Assembly: GCA_002353975.1 (NCBI GenBank)
Contig: DEKQ01000144.1
Location: forward strand, 1 to 10,154
DNA from: Prevotellaceae bacterium UBA2718
GTDB lineage: Bacteria > Bacteroidota > Bacteroidia > Bacteroidales > Bacteroidaceae
Length of the DNA stretch: 10,154 nt
Reading direction: 5' to 3'
Numbering within the stretch: the first letter of the stretch is position 1; every line of letters starts with the position of its first letter. The notes below the pieces were generated by a model. It did no database searches, was not told the DNA's origin, and saw only the letters and a program-made list of their open reading frames with translations. Below are positions 1 through 7,102 of the stretch, piece after piece. Made by a program: the position numbers and the translations under genes.

Positions 1-68
1 AGCTCAGCTGGTTAGAGCGTCGGATTCATAATCCGGAGGTCGAGGGATCGTGGCCCCCTCCCGCTACT
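1..68 (+). tRNA. tRNA with CAT anticodon (Met, or Ile2 if lysidine-modified), 5' end cut off by the window
   Basis: The D arm (AGCTCAGCTGGTTAGAGC) starts at base 1, so about eight acceptor-strand bases lie outside the window. The anticodon arm has stem TCGGA/TCCGG around the 7-base loop TTCATAA, which gives anticodon CAT. The variable region is AGGTC and the 3' acceptor strand is CCGCTAC (61-67). CCA is not encoded. The T arm is odd: GAGGG and CCCTC pair, but they enclose nine bases (ATCGTGGCC) instead of the usual seven-base TTCRANN loop, and the discriminator position is T. Elongator Met and Ile2 (CAU) cannot be separated without the full acceptor stem. The long D loop and the lack of initiator features argue against fMet, but this too is only suggestive. 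Confidence 0.82.
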
Positions 69-80
69 TTTCGATTGCGA

Positions 81-116
81 AAAAAGGACTTACACCAATC
101 GGCGTAAGTCCTTTTT
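81..116. terminator. Bidirectional intrinsic terminator between the tRNA and the btu operon
   Basis: A perfect 13-bp inverted repeat, AAAAAGGACTTAC (81-93) and GTAAGTCCTTTTT (104-116), encloses a 10-base loop. On either strand the GC-containing core is followed by a T run, so it can end the + strand tRNA transcript and the - strand operon, whose last stop codon lies at 152. The convergent arrangement fits a shared terminator. Confidence 0.85.
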
Positions 117-151
117 CTTTTACCTTTATAATGTTTTCTCGTCTGTCTCCA

Positions 152-460
152 CTATACAACATAGTCCAGACAGACTCTCTGTACCGTGTAGGGCTTTACC
201 TTTGTCTCTGCCACCGCCACGTGTGCGGGGTGAATGGCGTAGGCCTGTAGCGCCTCGGGGCTCTCAAGTGTGCTGTCGAGCATCACGTCACAGTTTGACG
301 ATGACAGTCGTCCGTGGATGTTGACCTGGCACTTCAGCAGTCCTGGCACGGTGCCTACCAGGCTTTCAAGACCTTCCTTGATGTTCTGTTTTACGGTTTC
401 TTTCTCTTCTTCTGAGAGTTCCGGACGCAGTGTCCAGAGGATGATGTGCTTTACCTGCAT
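152..460 (-). CDS. Dabb-family (stress-responsive alpha/beta-barrel) protein
   Basis: This 102-residue protein has the size and pattern of the Dabb family (PF07876), small ferredoxin-like proteins that dimerise into an alpha/beta barrel. The opening VKHIILWTLRPE matches the family's typical first strand (VKHIVLWKL-like). A helix rich in Glu and Lys follows (residues 16-33), then VPGLLKCQVNIHG and a C-terminal segment ending HPAHVAVAETKVKPYT, which resembles the family's YxxHPxHxxV signature. There is no signal peptide, so it is probably cytoplasmic. It is the last gene of the btu operon, four bases after the preceding DUF4230 gene, and is followed by the terminator at 81-116. The biochemical role of most Dabb proteins is unknown, and a link to cobalamin is only suggested by position. 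Confidence 0.85.
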   Translation of the reverse strand: MQVKHIILWTLRPELSEEEKETVKQNIKEGLESLVGTVPGLLKCQVNIHGRLSSSNCDVMLDSTLESPEALQAYAIHPAHVAVAETKVKPYTVQRVCLDYVV

Positions 461-464
461 AGTC

Positions 465-1031
465 TTATTCTGTTTGTTGTTGTTTGATTAGTCGTAGGAA
501 CTGCATCACCTGCTGCTCTGCCGCTTCCTGTGCGAGGTCAAGGTTCTTCTTTGTGAGGCAACGGTCTTTCATCATGCGATGGGCTTTCATAGTGAGGGAC
601 TGGCGGTCCTTGTTTGTCCAGCTGCCGGTCTCGAAGAAGGCCTGCGTGCGTGCCTCGTCTATGAAGTTCTCATCCAGGAGCTTCACCTGCGGCAAGTCCA
701 GCGTTATGCTATCGCCATCGACATTGATCCACGTCTCGTCGCACTGCGAGAAGTCGATGCCGAGGCGCAACGTGCCGTAGTAGATTCTTATCAGTTCCTT
801 GTCACTGAAGAATCCTTTGTCAACGGTATCGACAAGCTCCTCATCGTTAATGGCAAGAAATTCCCACTGCCCTATATCTCGCATGGCGGTGACGTAGGTC
901 TTTGTGGTGGCAATATCGTCGCTGCGCCTTATGGACACTCCCATGGGACTGAAGAAACAGAACCACAATGCGAACCCCGCAATGATGACCACTGCGCTTG
1001 TGATGGCAAATATCTTGAGTTTACGTAGCAT
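465..1031 (-). CDS. DUF4230 protein, membrane-anchored (shorter of a tandem pair)
   Basis: This 188-residue protein starts with a short basic tail and one hydrophobic segment (about residues 7-27) that lacks a lipobox or a clear cleavage site, so it is probably a single-pass membrane anchor with the rest in the periplasm. The body contains the DUF4230-type pattern: a strand-rich region with YYGTLRLGIDFSQ (about 84-96), then DSITLDLPQVKLLD (about 106-119), where the LP turn is typical, and a long C-terminal amphipathic helix. It lies 26 bases after a second, longer DUF4230 gene and four bases before the Dabb gene, in the btu transcription unit. The two DUF4230 proteins share layout but little sequence, so the duplication is old or they were recruited separately. 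Function is unknown. The family assignment is from pattern recognition. Confidence 0.75.
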   Translation of the reverse strand: MLRKLKIFAITSAVVIIAGFALWFCFFSPMGVSIRRSDDIATTKTYVTAMRDIGQWEFLAINDEELVDTVDKGFFSDKELIRIYYGTLRLGIDFSQCDETWINVDGDSITLDLPQVKLLDENFIDEARTQAFFETGSWTNKDRQSLTMKAHRMMKDRCLTKKNLDLAQEAAEQQVMQFLRLIKQQQTE

Positions 1032-1057
1032 GTTGTGATGTGTGATGTCTTTTGAAT

Positions 1058-1738
1058 TTAATGCGTTATTCTCTCTATCGTCCCGCTGCCTTTACGCTTC
1101 CCATCGGGAGTGAAGGTGATGACTATGTCCTCCTGTTGCATCCCAAGGTGCGAGATAATGGGTATGAGCATCTTCGCTGCCGAGCGTCTGGCATCTTCCT
1201 TTATGCCCAGATGCGGTATCTCATTGATAATCTCTTTGCGTCCACGGGTCTCGTAGGATGACAGCTCCTCGTCGCTGAAGTCCTTGCCAAAGAGCGATGT
1301 GTGCTGTTTCATGCCATCGTAATCTATCCCCGTTGCCGTAGTGACAACGACGGGTTCAGGCAGGTGTACGTCAATTTTCCCATCTGCACGGCGGGTGACA
1401 TCCTGTGGTTTTACCTCCGACATGTCAATATATGCCTTCAGAGTGGCAGTAATAGGTATGGCTACGCGACGGTCGCTGGCAGGCAGCGCCACGTTTATCT
1501 CGCTGCCAAAGAGGCGTGCGCTGATGCGTGATTCGTCGCGATGGGTCACGATTTTGCGCACCTGATACTCTGAGACGTACAGGCGCGAGCATTGCTGAAT
1601 CTGCTGCAACATGTATGAGATTGTATCCACCTCTGCGCCCTTCTCTTCCGTCTTTCCGCATCCTCGGAAGAGGAAGAACAGCGCAGCCACAATGGCAATA
1701 ACGACTATCAGTATGAAGATATTCCTCAGTTTGCGCAT
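1058..1738 (-). CDS. DUF4230 protein, membrane-anchored (longer of a tandem pair)
   Basis: This 226-residue protein has an N-terminal basic tail and one hydrophobic helix (about residues 6-25) followed by FRGCGKTEEKG. The cysteine is too far into the polar side to be a convincing lipobox, so a signal anchor is more likely. The remainder is the DUF4230-type domain: SRLYVSEYQVRKIVTHRDE (about 51-69) is the characteristic opening (L-x-T/V-x-E/Y-x-V-x-K-I-V), then VAIPITATLKAYIDMSEV (about 92-109), GKIDVHLPEPVV (about 119-130) and a C-terminal helical part ending in a strand (VITFTPDGK). It starts ten bases downstream of btuC, so it is almost certainly cotranscribed with B12 transport. No enzymatic motif is visible. 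It may be a membrane-associated accessory, but the role is not known. Confidence 0.8.
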   Translation of the reverse strand: MRKLRNIFILIVVIAIVAALFFLFRGCGKTEEKGAEVDTISYMLQQIQQCSRLYVSEYQVRKIVTHRDESRISARLFGSEINVALPASDRRVAIPITATLKAYIDMSEVKPQDVTRRADGKIDVHLPEPVVVTTATGIDYDGMKQHTSLFGKDFSDEELSSYETRGRKEIINEIPHLGIKEDARRSAAKMLIPIISHLGMQQEDIVITFTPDGKRKGSGTIERITH

Positions 1739-1748
1739 ATCTTAGATT

Positions 1749-2738
1749 TTAGTTCCTTTTGAGAATAATATAGATTATCACCGGAGCGCCGAATAATGGC
1801 GTCACGGCATTGAGCGGCAGGACGCTGTGTTCGGGCAGGACGGAGATGACATTACACATCAATGCCACTACGGCTCCCATGACTATGGTGACGGGCATGA
1901 GCGTAAGGTGGTCGGCAGTGCGCGTCAACAGCCGTGCTATATGCGGCACTGCGAGGCCTATGAAAGCCACCGGACCGCAGTAGGCAGTGCTGACGGCAGT
2001 GAGCAATCCTGTGGAAATCAGCAGCCACCGACGCACCTGCGGCACCTTTACGCCGAGGTTACGAGCGTATTCATCGCCAAGCATCAACGCGTTCAGGGGC
2101 TTTATAAGCAACACAGCCTGCAGCAACCCCACGAGAGTGAGGACTGTAAACAGCGGCAACTGGCCGAGCGTGACATTGTTGAAGCTGCCCATTCCCCACA
2201 GAACGTAGCTCTGTATATTGTCTGCATTGGCTACGGTGTGTACCAGCGAGACAACGGAGCTGACCAGATAGCTTACCATTATACCTACAATGAGCAGCAT
2301 CAGGTTTGACGAGACGATGGTAGAGGCAAGGAGCAGCAGCGCTATGACGGCTATCGCCCCGATGAATGCACTTACCACGACAGCGAGGTTGCCTGCCAGG
2401 AACAGCCCCACGTCAGACACTTGAAGCGCCAATGTGCCTCCCGTCACGAGCATCACCAATGCCACGCCGAGCGAGGCGCCGTTGGTGATACCGAGTATCG
2501 ACGGGCCTGCCAGAGGGTTACGGAAAGCCGTCTGCAGCATCAGACCCGATGCCGCGAGCGATGCTCCGCACAGCATTGCCGTGACCGTCTGCGGCAAGCG
2601 CGACTCAAGGATGATGTAGCGCCAGCTCTCGCGTTCCACCTCGCCGCCCGTAAGAGCCGCCACCACCTGTGATGTAGGGATGCTGACAGAGCCTATCAGC
2701 AGCGACATCGCGAGCGCCAGTAGCAGCAAGAGCGGCAA
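1749..2738 (-). CDS. btuC: Cobalamin ABC transporter permease, BtuC (FecCD family)
   Basis: This polytopic inner-membrane protein of about 329 residues is close to the usual size of FecCD/BtuC permeases and forms the channel through which corrinoid from BtuF enters the cell. The family's most conserved stretch, GxxLAxSGxxxQxxxRNPLAxPxxLG, is at about residues 58-83. The segment that docks on the ATPase (GLAVPHIARLLTRTADH) is at about 261-277. About nine to ten hydrophobic helices can be seen. The start is unusual: no ATG exists before residue 11, and an ATG start at 2708 would cut into the first membrane helix. A TTG at 2738 is the best choice, 20 bases after the btuF stop, and an even earlier non-ATG start remains possible since the frame stays open. 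No btuD ATPase follows, so the ATPase must be encoded elsewhere. Cobalamin rather than haem or siderophore specificity is inferred from the riboswitch and from BtuG. Confidence 0.93.
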   Translation of the reverse strand: MPLLLLLALAMSLLIGSVSIPTSQVVAALTGGEVERESWRYIILESRLPQTVTAMLCGASLAASGLMLQTAFRNPLAGPSILGITNGASLGVALVMLVTGGTLALQVSDVGLFLAGNLAVVVSAFIGAIAVIALLLLASTIVSSNLMLLIVGIMVSYLVSSVVSLVHTVANADNIQSYVLWGMGSFNNVTLGQLPLFTVLTLVGLLQAVLLIKPLNALMLGDEYARNLGVKVPQVRRWLLISTGLLTAVSTAYCGPVAFIGLAVPHIARLLTRTADHLTLMPVTIVMGAVVALMCNVISVLPEHSVLPLNAVTPLFGAPVIIYIILKRN

Positions 2739-2758
2739 AAATATGGTTAATTTGCAGT

Positions 2759-3856
2759 TTATTGACTTACGTTTTTATTGTTATTCAATCTTTTATAATA
2801 ACGTAAGCTCTCACGATTTATTATGTCAGGGTGCATAATGGCAATGAAATCCTGCAGCAGCACTTCCGGATGAAACGGTGTCTCCTCATAGAATCCGTTT
2901 CTCATCAGATTGCATCCGAAGGTGTTTCCCGTCTGCCAGGCCTTCATGCGTTTGTTGTTTGGCCATTCCTTTGCCAGTTCGTCGAGAGTGATGTCCGTCT
3001 GCTGTGAGTATTTGAATACCCAGATGTCAGCCTGCTGACTGCGGTCAAACACCGTCTCAGGCGAATATGGCAGCGCACCGGCACCGGCCACATCACTGAA
3101 GATATAACGTCCTCCGGCATCTTTTATCATGTTGCCCACATAGCTGTCGCCAGCTGCCACATACCAGATATTCCCTATCTTCATCTCTGTCACGACGGTA
3201 GGCAATGTGTCACTCTTCTGTAAAGATTTCAGTCTTAGGTATTCTTTCTCCACCTGAGCAAAGAGGCTGTCGGCTTCTTTCTCCCTTCCCAGCAGCATTC
3301 CGTAGAATCGCACCCACTCCGCACGGCCCAACGGGACATTCTCCATATAGTCTGCACACTCCACGATGGGTATGCCAAGCTTGCCCAACTTGCCGTAGCT
3401 GCCGGCATTCTCAAAGGGTGACAGCATTATGGCATCAGGGGAGAGATTGATAATTGCCTCGATATTCGGCTCGGCACTGCCGCCACAATCCTGCACGGTG
3501 CCGTCTTTCAGGTCCTTCTTTATCTCGGGAATGTGGATATATTCCGCATCGCCCACGCCGCTGATGCTGCCGATGGCGCCCAGTTCCTTCAGCAATCCGC
3601 AGTGTACGGAGGTATATACCAGCACCTTGCCGAACGGTCGCGACACTTCATAATGATGAAGTACTGCTGTAGTGTCGGCACTCCAGGGGTTGCGGATGTC
3701 GGCAATAATCATGCTGTCATTACGCTCCACCTTCAGCAGTTTGGCATACTTGAACGGCACAGGGGTGTATGCCCCACCCTCCCCGTCGGCTTGCGACGAA
3801 GGAGAATGGGGCATACAAGAGCTGAGGAGCAGTATAGCTCCGAGGATTTTCTTCAT
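2759..3856 (-). CDS. btuF: Periplasmic cobalamin-binding lipoprotein, BtuF-like
   Basis: This 365-residue protein begins with a lipoprotein signal peptide: MKKILGAILLLSSC, with Cys14 as the lipidated residue. It is therefore anchored in a membrane, presumably facing the periplasm. The body is a Peripla_BP_2-type (PF01497) corrinoid/siderophore-binding protein. It has an N-lobe segment with VLVYTSVHCGLLKELG (about 78-93), the characteristic NIEAIINLSPDAIM (about 131-144), GIPIVE (about 161-166), a linking helix region around 180-215, and WYVAAGDSYVGNMIKDAGG (about 231-249) in the C lobe. It accepts B12 from the outer-membrane BtuB/BtuG pair and delivers it to BtuC. Its ATG overlaps the TAA of btuG by one base (TAATG), implying translational coupling, and btuC follows within 20 bases. 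Corrinoid specificity is from context. Confidence 0.92.
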   Translation of the reverse strand: MKKILGAILLLSSCMPHSPSSQADGEGGAYTPVPFKYAKLLKVERNDSMIIADIRNPWSADTTAVLHHYEVSRPFGKVLVYTSVHCGLLKELGAIGSISGVGDAEYIHIPEIKKDLKDGTVQDCGGSAEPNIEAIINLSPDAIMLSPFENAGSYGKLGKLGIPIVECADYMENVPLGRAEWVRFYGMLLGREKEADSLFAQVEKEYLRLKSLQKSDTLPTVVTEMKIGNIWYVAAGDSYVGNMIKDAGGRYIFSDVAGAGALPYSPETVFDRSQQADIWVFKYSQQTDITLDELAKEWPNNKRMKAWQTGNTFGCNLMRNGFYEETPFHPEVLLQDFIAIMHPDIINRESLRYYKRLNNNKNVSQ

Positions 3857-4962
3857 TAGTTAGCTATGTGTGTCACTTTAGCAGAGTTGAAAACAATGGT
3901 AGTCGGACCTACGCCTGTCTTGAACTGCTTCTGCTTAATGCCCGCTGCATCATAGATTACGGCGTAACCGTCAGCGCTATAGTCTGCATAGCCGTTTGCG
4001 GTGCTGTATGATGTGATAACGACACAGCCCAGTATTGGGTCTATTCCTATTGTTGCAGGTGCGGCGATGTCAGTGCCGTCAATGAATGTGCTCTCCTTGC
4101 CGGTAGAGAGATCATAAACGCTATAGGTCGCAGTCTCACCATAACGGGCGTGATACATGTAGAACTTTCCAGCGAAATACTTCACCTCCGATGCCTCTGC
4201 CAGCTTAACAGAGCCGGTATCAGTAAGCCTGTACAGACCCTCGCCACTCTGAACATAGGTGATTGGATCGTACGCACCCATGTCAAGGAAGTAAACCTGT
4301 CCGTTGACTACGAATATCCTTGTCGGATTCTTTATGCCGCTGTTTGAAATTGTAGTAGTGGTGCCGTCAGTCAGGTTGATGGCAGAGATAGAGCCTTGTG
4401 CTGTATAACCGTCAGAGTTTGCCACGTAGAGAGTCTTGCCATCGGCTGAGATTGCCATGCCCTCAGCATTAGCACCACAGGCATAGCGACCCGTGACAGA
4501 GAGTGAAAGGGTATCAATAGCCAGCACCTCGTTGCCGTAGGTAGAGACATACACCTTGCCGTTAGCTGCCAGGAACTCACGGGGCATAACCTTTGTATCG
4601 CCTGCAGCATTACGCGTCTCTATCTTCTTCTCCTCCTTCAACGACAGATTGTTGGCAACGAATACCATGCTCTCATCAGAAGAACAGATATAGAGCTTGT
4701 TGCCATAGACGATAGCATCGTTAGGCGTACCGCCCAGCTCTGTGCCGTTTACAGCCTTGTAGGCATTCTGAGTGGCAGTATTGCCTACATAGTCATAAGA
4801 GGTCAACGAACCATTGATGCCTGAGTAGCTGTTGCCCTCATTGAGCACAAACACACCCGTAGAAACGATTGAAGGCTCGGGTATTGGGTCTTCATTGTCG
4901 CTGCACGAAGTGAAGCCGAAGAATGTGGTGGCCAATAAGGCCGAAAGAATTACTTTTTTCAT
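3856..4962 (-). CDS. btuG: BtuG-type surface beta-propeller lipoprotein, vitamin B12 capture
   Basis: This 368-residue protein has a lipoprotein signal with lipobox FTSC (Cys20). The acidic run SDNEDPIPEP right after the cysteine resembles the Bacteroidetes surface-export signal. The body consists of repeated four-strand blades of about 45 residues, as in seven-bladed YncE-like propellers (DUF5074): GVFVLNEGN (36-44), DAIVYGNKLYICSS (82-95), LAANGKVYVSTYGNEVLAID (131-150) and ISADGKTLYVANSDG (171-185), among others. BtuG proteins of gut Bacteroides are established cell-surface lipoproteins that bind B12 with extremely high affinity and cap BtuB. The position directly behind btuB and ahead of btuF, under a cobalamin riboswitch, supports that assignment. 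It starts after a 60-base AT-rich spacer and has an A-rich leader without a Shine-Dalgarno sequence, which is usual for this phylum. Confidence 0.9.
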   Translation of the reverse strand: MKKVILSALLATTFFGFTSCSDNEDPIPEPSIVSTGVFVLNEGNSYSGINGSLTSYDYVGNTATQNAYKAVNGTELGGTPNDAIVYGNKLYICSSDESMVFVANNLSLKEEKKIETRNAAGDTKVMPREFLAANGKVYVSTYGNEVLAIDTLSLSVTGRYACGANAEGMAISADGKTLYVANSDGYTAQGSISAINLTDGTTTTISNSGIKNPTRIFVVNGQVYFLDMGAYDPITYVQSGEGLYRLTDTGSVKLAEASEVKYFAGKFYMYHARYGETATYSVYDLSTGKESTFIDGTDIAAPATIGIDPILGCVVITSYSTANGYADYSADGYAVIYDAAGIKQKQFKTGVGPTTIVFNSAKVTHIAN

Positions 4963-4978
4963 CTTTTTTTCTTAGTTT

Positions 4979-5023
4979 TTATTTGTTATATGAATTTTGA
5001 ATTCTGCATTTTGAATTTTGCAT
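4979..5023 (-). CDS. Possible 14-codon mini-ORF linking btuB and btuG (speculative)
   Basis: Inside the btuB-btuG spacer an ATG overlaps the btuB stop codon by one base (TAATG) and opens a frame of 14 codons (MQNSKCRIQNSYNK), ending in TAA 16 bases before the btuG start. It has the same stop-start geometry as btuG/btuF. It lies entirely within a low-complexity 14-bp tandem repeat, so chance is a serious alternative. If translated, it could keep ribosomes moving across the spacer. Confidence 0.2.
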   Translation of the reverse strand: MQNSKCRIQNSYNK

Positions 5024-5024
5024 T
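4997..5024. repeat. Two tandem 14-bp AT-rich units in the btuB-btuG spacer
   Basis: TTGAATTCTGCATT (4997-5010) is followed immediately by TTGAATTTTGCATT (5011-5024), which differs at one base. A partial third unit lies just before (TGAATT, 4991-4996). The repeat occupies much of the 60-base spacer and reaches into the btuB stop codon. Neither a terminator nor a TAnnTTTG promoter box is visible on the - strand here, so btuG is probably transcribed from the btuB promoter. Confidence 0.7.
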
Positions 5025-7023
5025 ATGTATTTATCTTTACCGTTACCATCCAGGCTCTGCCCGGCATGGGATAGAATGCGACGATGCTGTACTGTTCATT
5101 CAGCAGGTTCTTTATGTCAAAGCGCAGGGAGCATCTCACTTTGTCCCATGTGAAGTCGCGTGACAGCGTTACTCCCAGCTCGTTATACCCCTGAAGCATC
5201 GTGTCCTTGTAGTGCCTTATGTTTGGCCAGCGGCTGCTCACCATCACGTCGTGCACGGCAAGGTTCACCCACGGGTTCTCCCATGTCAGTGCGACGGAGC
5301 CGGAATGCTCAGGCGTGTATGGCAGTTGCAGGTCGTATGATGGGGAGTCTGGTGTGCGGTCGCGCACCTTCTGCAGCGTATAGTTGCCTGCAAAGAGCAG
5401 CGTATGCCGCTCCGAGAGGCGCTGCGTCACGCTGGCAGTGACGTCCATGCCGATGGTCTTCACCTTGCCCATGTTGATGTTTGACCACACGAACATATCG
5501 TATGGCACAGCCACAATCTTGTCTTTCACATTGGCTATATACGCATCAAGCGACAAGGAGAACGACGAGCCGCGCGTGGCTTCTGACAGGGCATAGTCCC
5601 TGCTCCATGTCACACCGAGGTTGAACTGGTTGGTGCGCTCGGGATTGAGCGTCGGACTGCCGTAGTGGAAGTAATACAACTCGTTGAACGACGGCGCACG
5701 GAATATGTCCTTATACGATGCCCTGACGAAGAGTCTCTCGCGAGGGAGCAACTGATAGCTGAGTGAAACGCTGGGCGAAAGGTGTGAAATGTCCTCTGCA
5801 GCCCTTCCACGCTCCACCTTATTTATATATAGGGAGTGCAACAGCCGCCCTATTGCGGTGAAACGTCCTGTGGCATAGCGCACCGACAGGGCCTGCAGCA
5901 CGCTGTGGCGCAACGGGTCGCCATAGTCGGCCAGGTCGCTGCCCGTGATGTTATTATAGAAATAATCGGCAGAATAATCCAGGCTCACCCTGCGGCTCAC
6001 CTCATAGAGCAGGGCCGCCGTAGCATACCATTCGCGCTGCCAATACTGATGGTCCTTGATGTTTCCGGCGTAGAACGGGTCTTTATAGTCGGTCATGGCA
6101 TAATTGAACTTGCCGGCATACCTCAGGCTGAACCGTTTGGAGAGGCGCTCCCTGCCCTGCAGCTGCACAAAGATATTGCAGTCATGCTCATGCTCCATGT
6201 TTTCGTTTACATAATATCGTGCCACACCTGGAAGCTGACGGCTGTTGTCATAGAAATAGAGCTTCAGCGACGCTGTGCTTTCGGCATTGCGCGAATATGA
6301 GAGGTTCAGCTCGCCGTGGCCGGACTTCATCATGTTGTTCTGGCGATTATGCGTCACGGTGGTCCTGCCGTTCTTCAGCGTAAAGGGATAGTCATTCTTC
6401 ACATACAGGTACTCGCCCATTGCCGTCAGCGCCCACTTCTTGCCGAGGTGCTTGGTCGCTGAAAGGAACGGGTTAGTGTATCCCCACGCTCCTATTCGCA
6501 TCAGGGCTGTTGCAGCATCCTTCTCCGGCTGCGGTGTCTCTATCACCATAGCTGCTGCCGACGCCAGATTGCGTGCCGGCTGAAAGATATTGTCGCCGTC
6601 GCCCACGATGAGTGACAGCGCCGCAACATTGTCAAGGGAATAGCGCGAGAGGTCTATCTGCCCGCTCTGGCAGTCGCTCAATGCCACGCCGTCATAGACC
6701 ACCGCCGTGTGACTCGCACCCAGTCCGCGCACCGACACCGTCTTCATGCCGCCAGCGCCGCCGTAGTCACGCAGCGTGATGCCGGGCAGCCGGTGCAGGG
6801 CATCGCTGATGTCCGTCACGCCGAAGGTGTCAAAATCACTTGATGAAAGCGAAAAGTGAGGTGCCGCACTGCGCATATCACGGTCACGCAGAGTAGAGGT
6901 GACAGTGACAGCCTGCAGCGTATCACTCTTCATACGTGCAGGCACCTGTGCCCTGAGGCCACACACGGCAGACAGAGAGCACACAAGAGGCAGGAGAGCC
7001 TTTTTTATCAGATAATCTTTCAT
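5023..7023 (-). CDS. btuB: TonB-dependent outer-membrane cobalamin receptor, BtuB
   Basis: This is a 666-residue outer-membrane receptor that takes up corrinoids using TonB energy. The ATG at 7023 is followed by a signal peptide (residues 1 to about 25, ending LRAQ). The frame stays open upstream to an ATG at 7200, but those 59 codons lie inside the riboswitch and would destroy the signal peptide's N-terminal position, so they are not coding. A TonB-box-like TLQAVTVTS is at 35-43. The plug domain covers about 45-160, with DISDALHRLPGITLRDYGG (71-89), the RGLGASHTAVVYDGV segment (99-113) and the following SGQIDLSRYSLDNV (120-133). The rest alternates aromatic beta strands of a 22-strand barrel, including the FRAPSFNELYY signature and LRFDIKNLLNEQYS near the end. 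The last residue is Thr rather than the usual Phe or Tyr. It is smaller than SusC-type receptors, as expected for BtuB. Confidence 0.95.
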   Translation of the reverse strand: MKDYLIKKALLPLVCSLSAVCGLRAQVPARMKSDTLQAVTVTSTLRDRDMRSAAPHFSLSSSDFDTFGVTDISDALHRLPGITLRDYGGAGGMKTVSVRGLGASHTAVVYDGVALSDCQSGQIDLSRYSLDNVAALSLIVGDGDNIFQPARNLASAAAMVIETPQPEKDAATALMRIGAWGYTNPFLSATKHLGKKWALTAMGEYLYVKNDYPFTLKNGRTTVTHNRQNNMMKSGHGELNLSYSRNAESTASLKLYFYDNSRQLPGVARYYVNENMEHEHDCNIFVQLQGRERLSKRFSLRYAGKFNYAMTDYKDPFYAGNIKDHQYWQREWYATAALLYEVSRRVSLDYSADYFYNNITGSDLADYGDPLRHSVLQALSVRYATGRFTAIGRLLHSLYINKVERGRAAEDISHLSPSVSLSYQLLPRERLFVRASYKDIFRAPSFNELYYFHYGSPTLNPERTNQFNLGVTWSRDYALSEATRGSSFSLSLDAYIANVKDKIVAVPYDMFVWSNINMGKVKTIGMDVTASVTQRLSERHTLLFAGNYTLQKVRDRTPDSPSYDLQLPYTPEHSGSVALTWENPWVNLAVHDVMVSSRWPNIRHYKDTMLQGYNELGVTLSRDFTWDKVRCSLRFDIKNLLNEQYSIVAFYPMPGRAWMVTVKINT

Positions 7024-7030
7024 CAAACTA

Positions 7031-7050
7031 ATTCCTAACCCACGAGGAAT
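7031..7050 (-). promoter_or_regulatory. Start-site hairpin of btuB, likely riboswitch expression platform (P13-like)
   Basis: Reading the - strand, ATTCCT and AGGAAT form a perfect 6-bp stem around the 8-base loop CGTGGGTT, ending eight bases before the btuB ATG. The AGGA of the 3' arm is the only Shine-Dalgarno-like sequence near the start, so the hairpin would hide it. The loop bases GTGGG (7039-7043) are complementary, with one G-U pair, to the conserved CCCGC of the aptamer (7257-7261). That is the geometry of the loop 5-loop 13 kissing interaction known from class I cobalamin riboswitches. The pairing is seen; the function is inferred. Confidence 0.65.
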
Positions 7051-7102
7051 AGAAGCAATGTTACACGGCAACGGCGACACGGAAGAGGACACACATTGTC
7101 GC

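Noticed and set aside
579..1028. 149-codon + strand frame antisense to the DUF4230 gene
   Set aside because: Shadow of the - strand gene, which has a membrane anchor, family pattern and operon context.
1827..2309. 160-codon + strand frame antisense to btuC
   Set aside because: The BtuC signature motifs on the - strand are unmistakable; the + frame is rich in His, Gln and Arg as expected for a shadow of a hydrophobic gene.
4963..5022. Internal promoter or terminator between btuB and btuG
   Set aside because: No TAnnTTTG box on the - strand and no GC-rich hairpin followed by T residues; the inverted symmetry is only AT-rich repeat.
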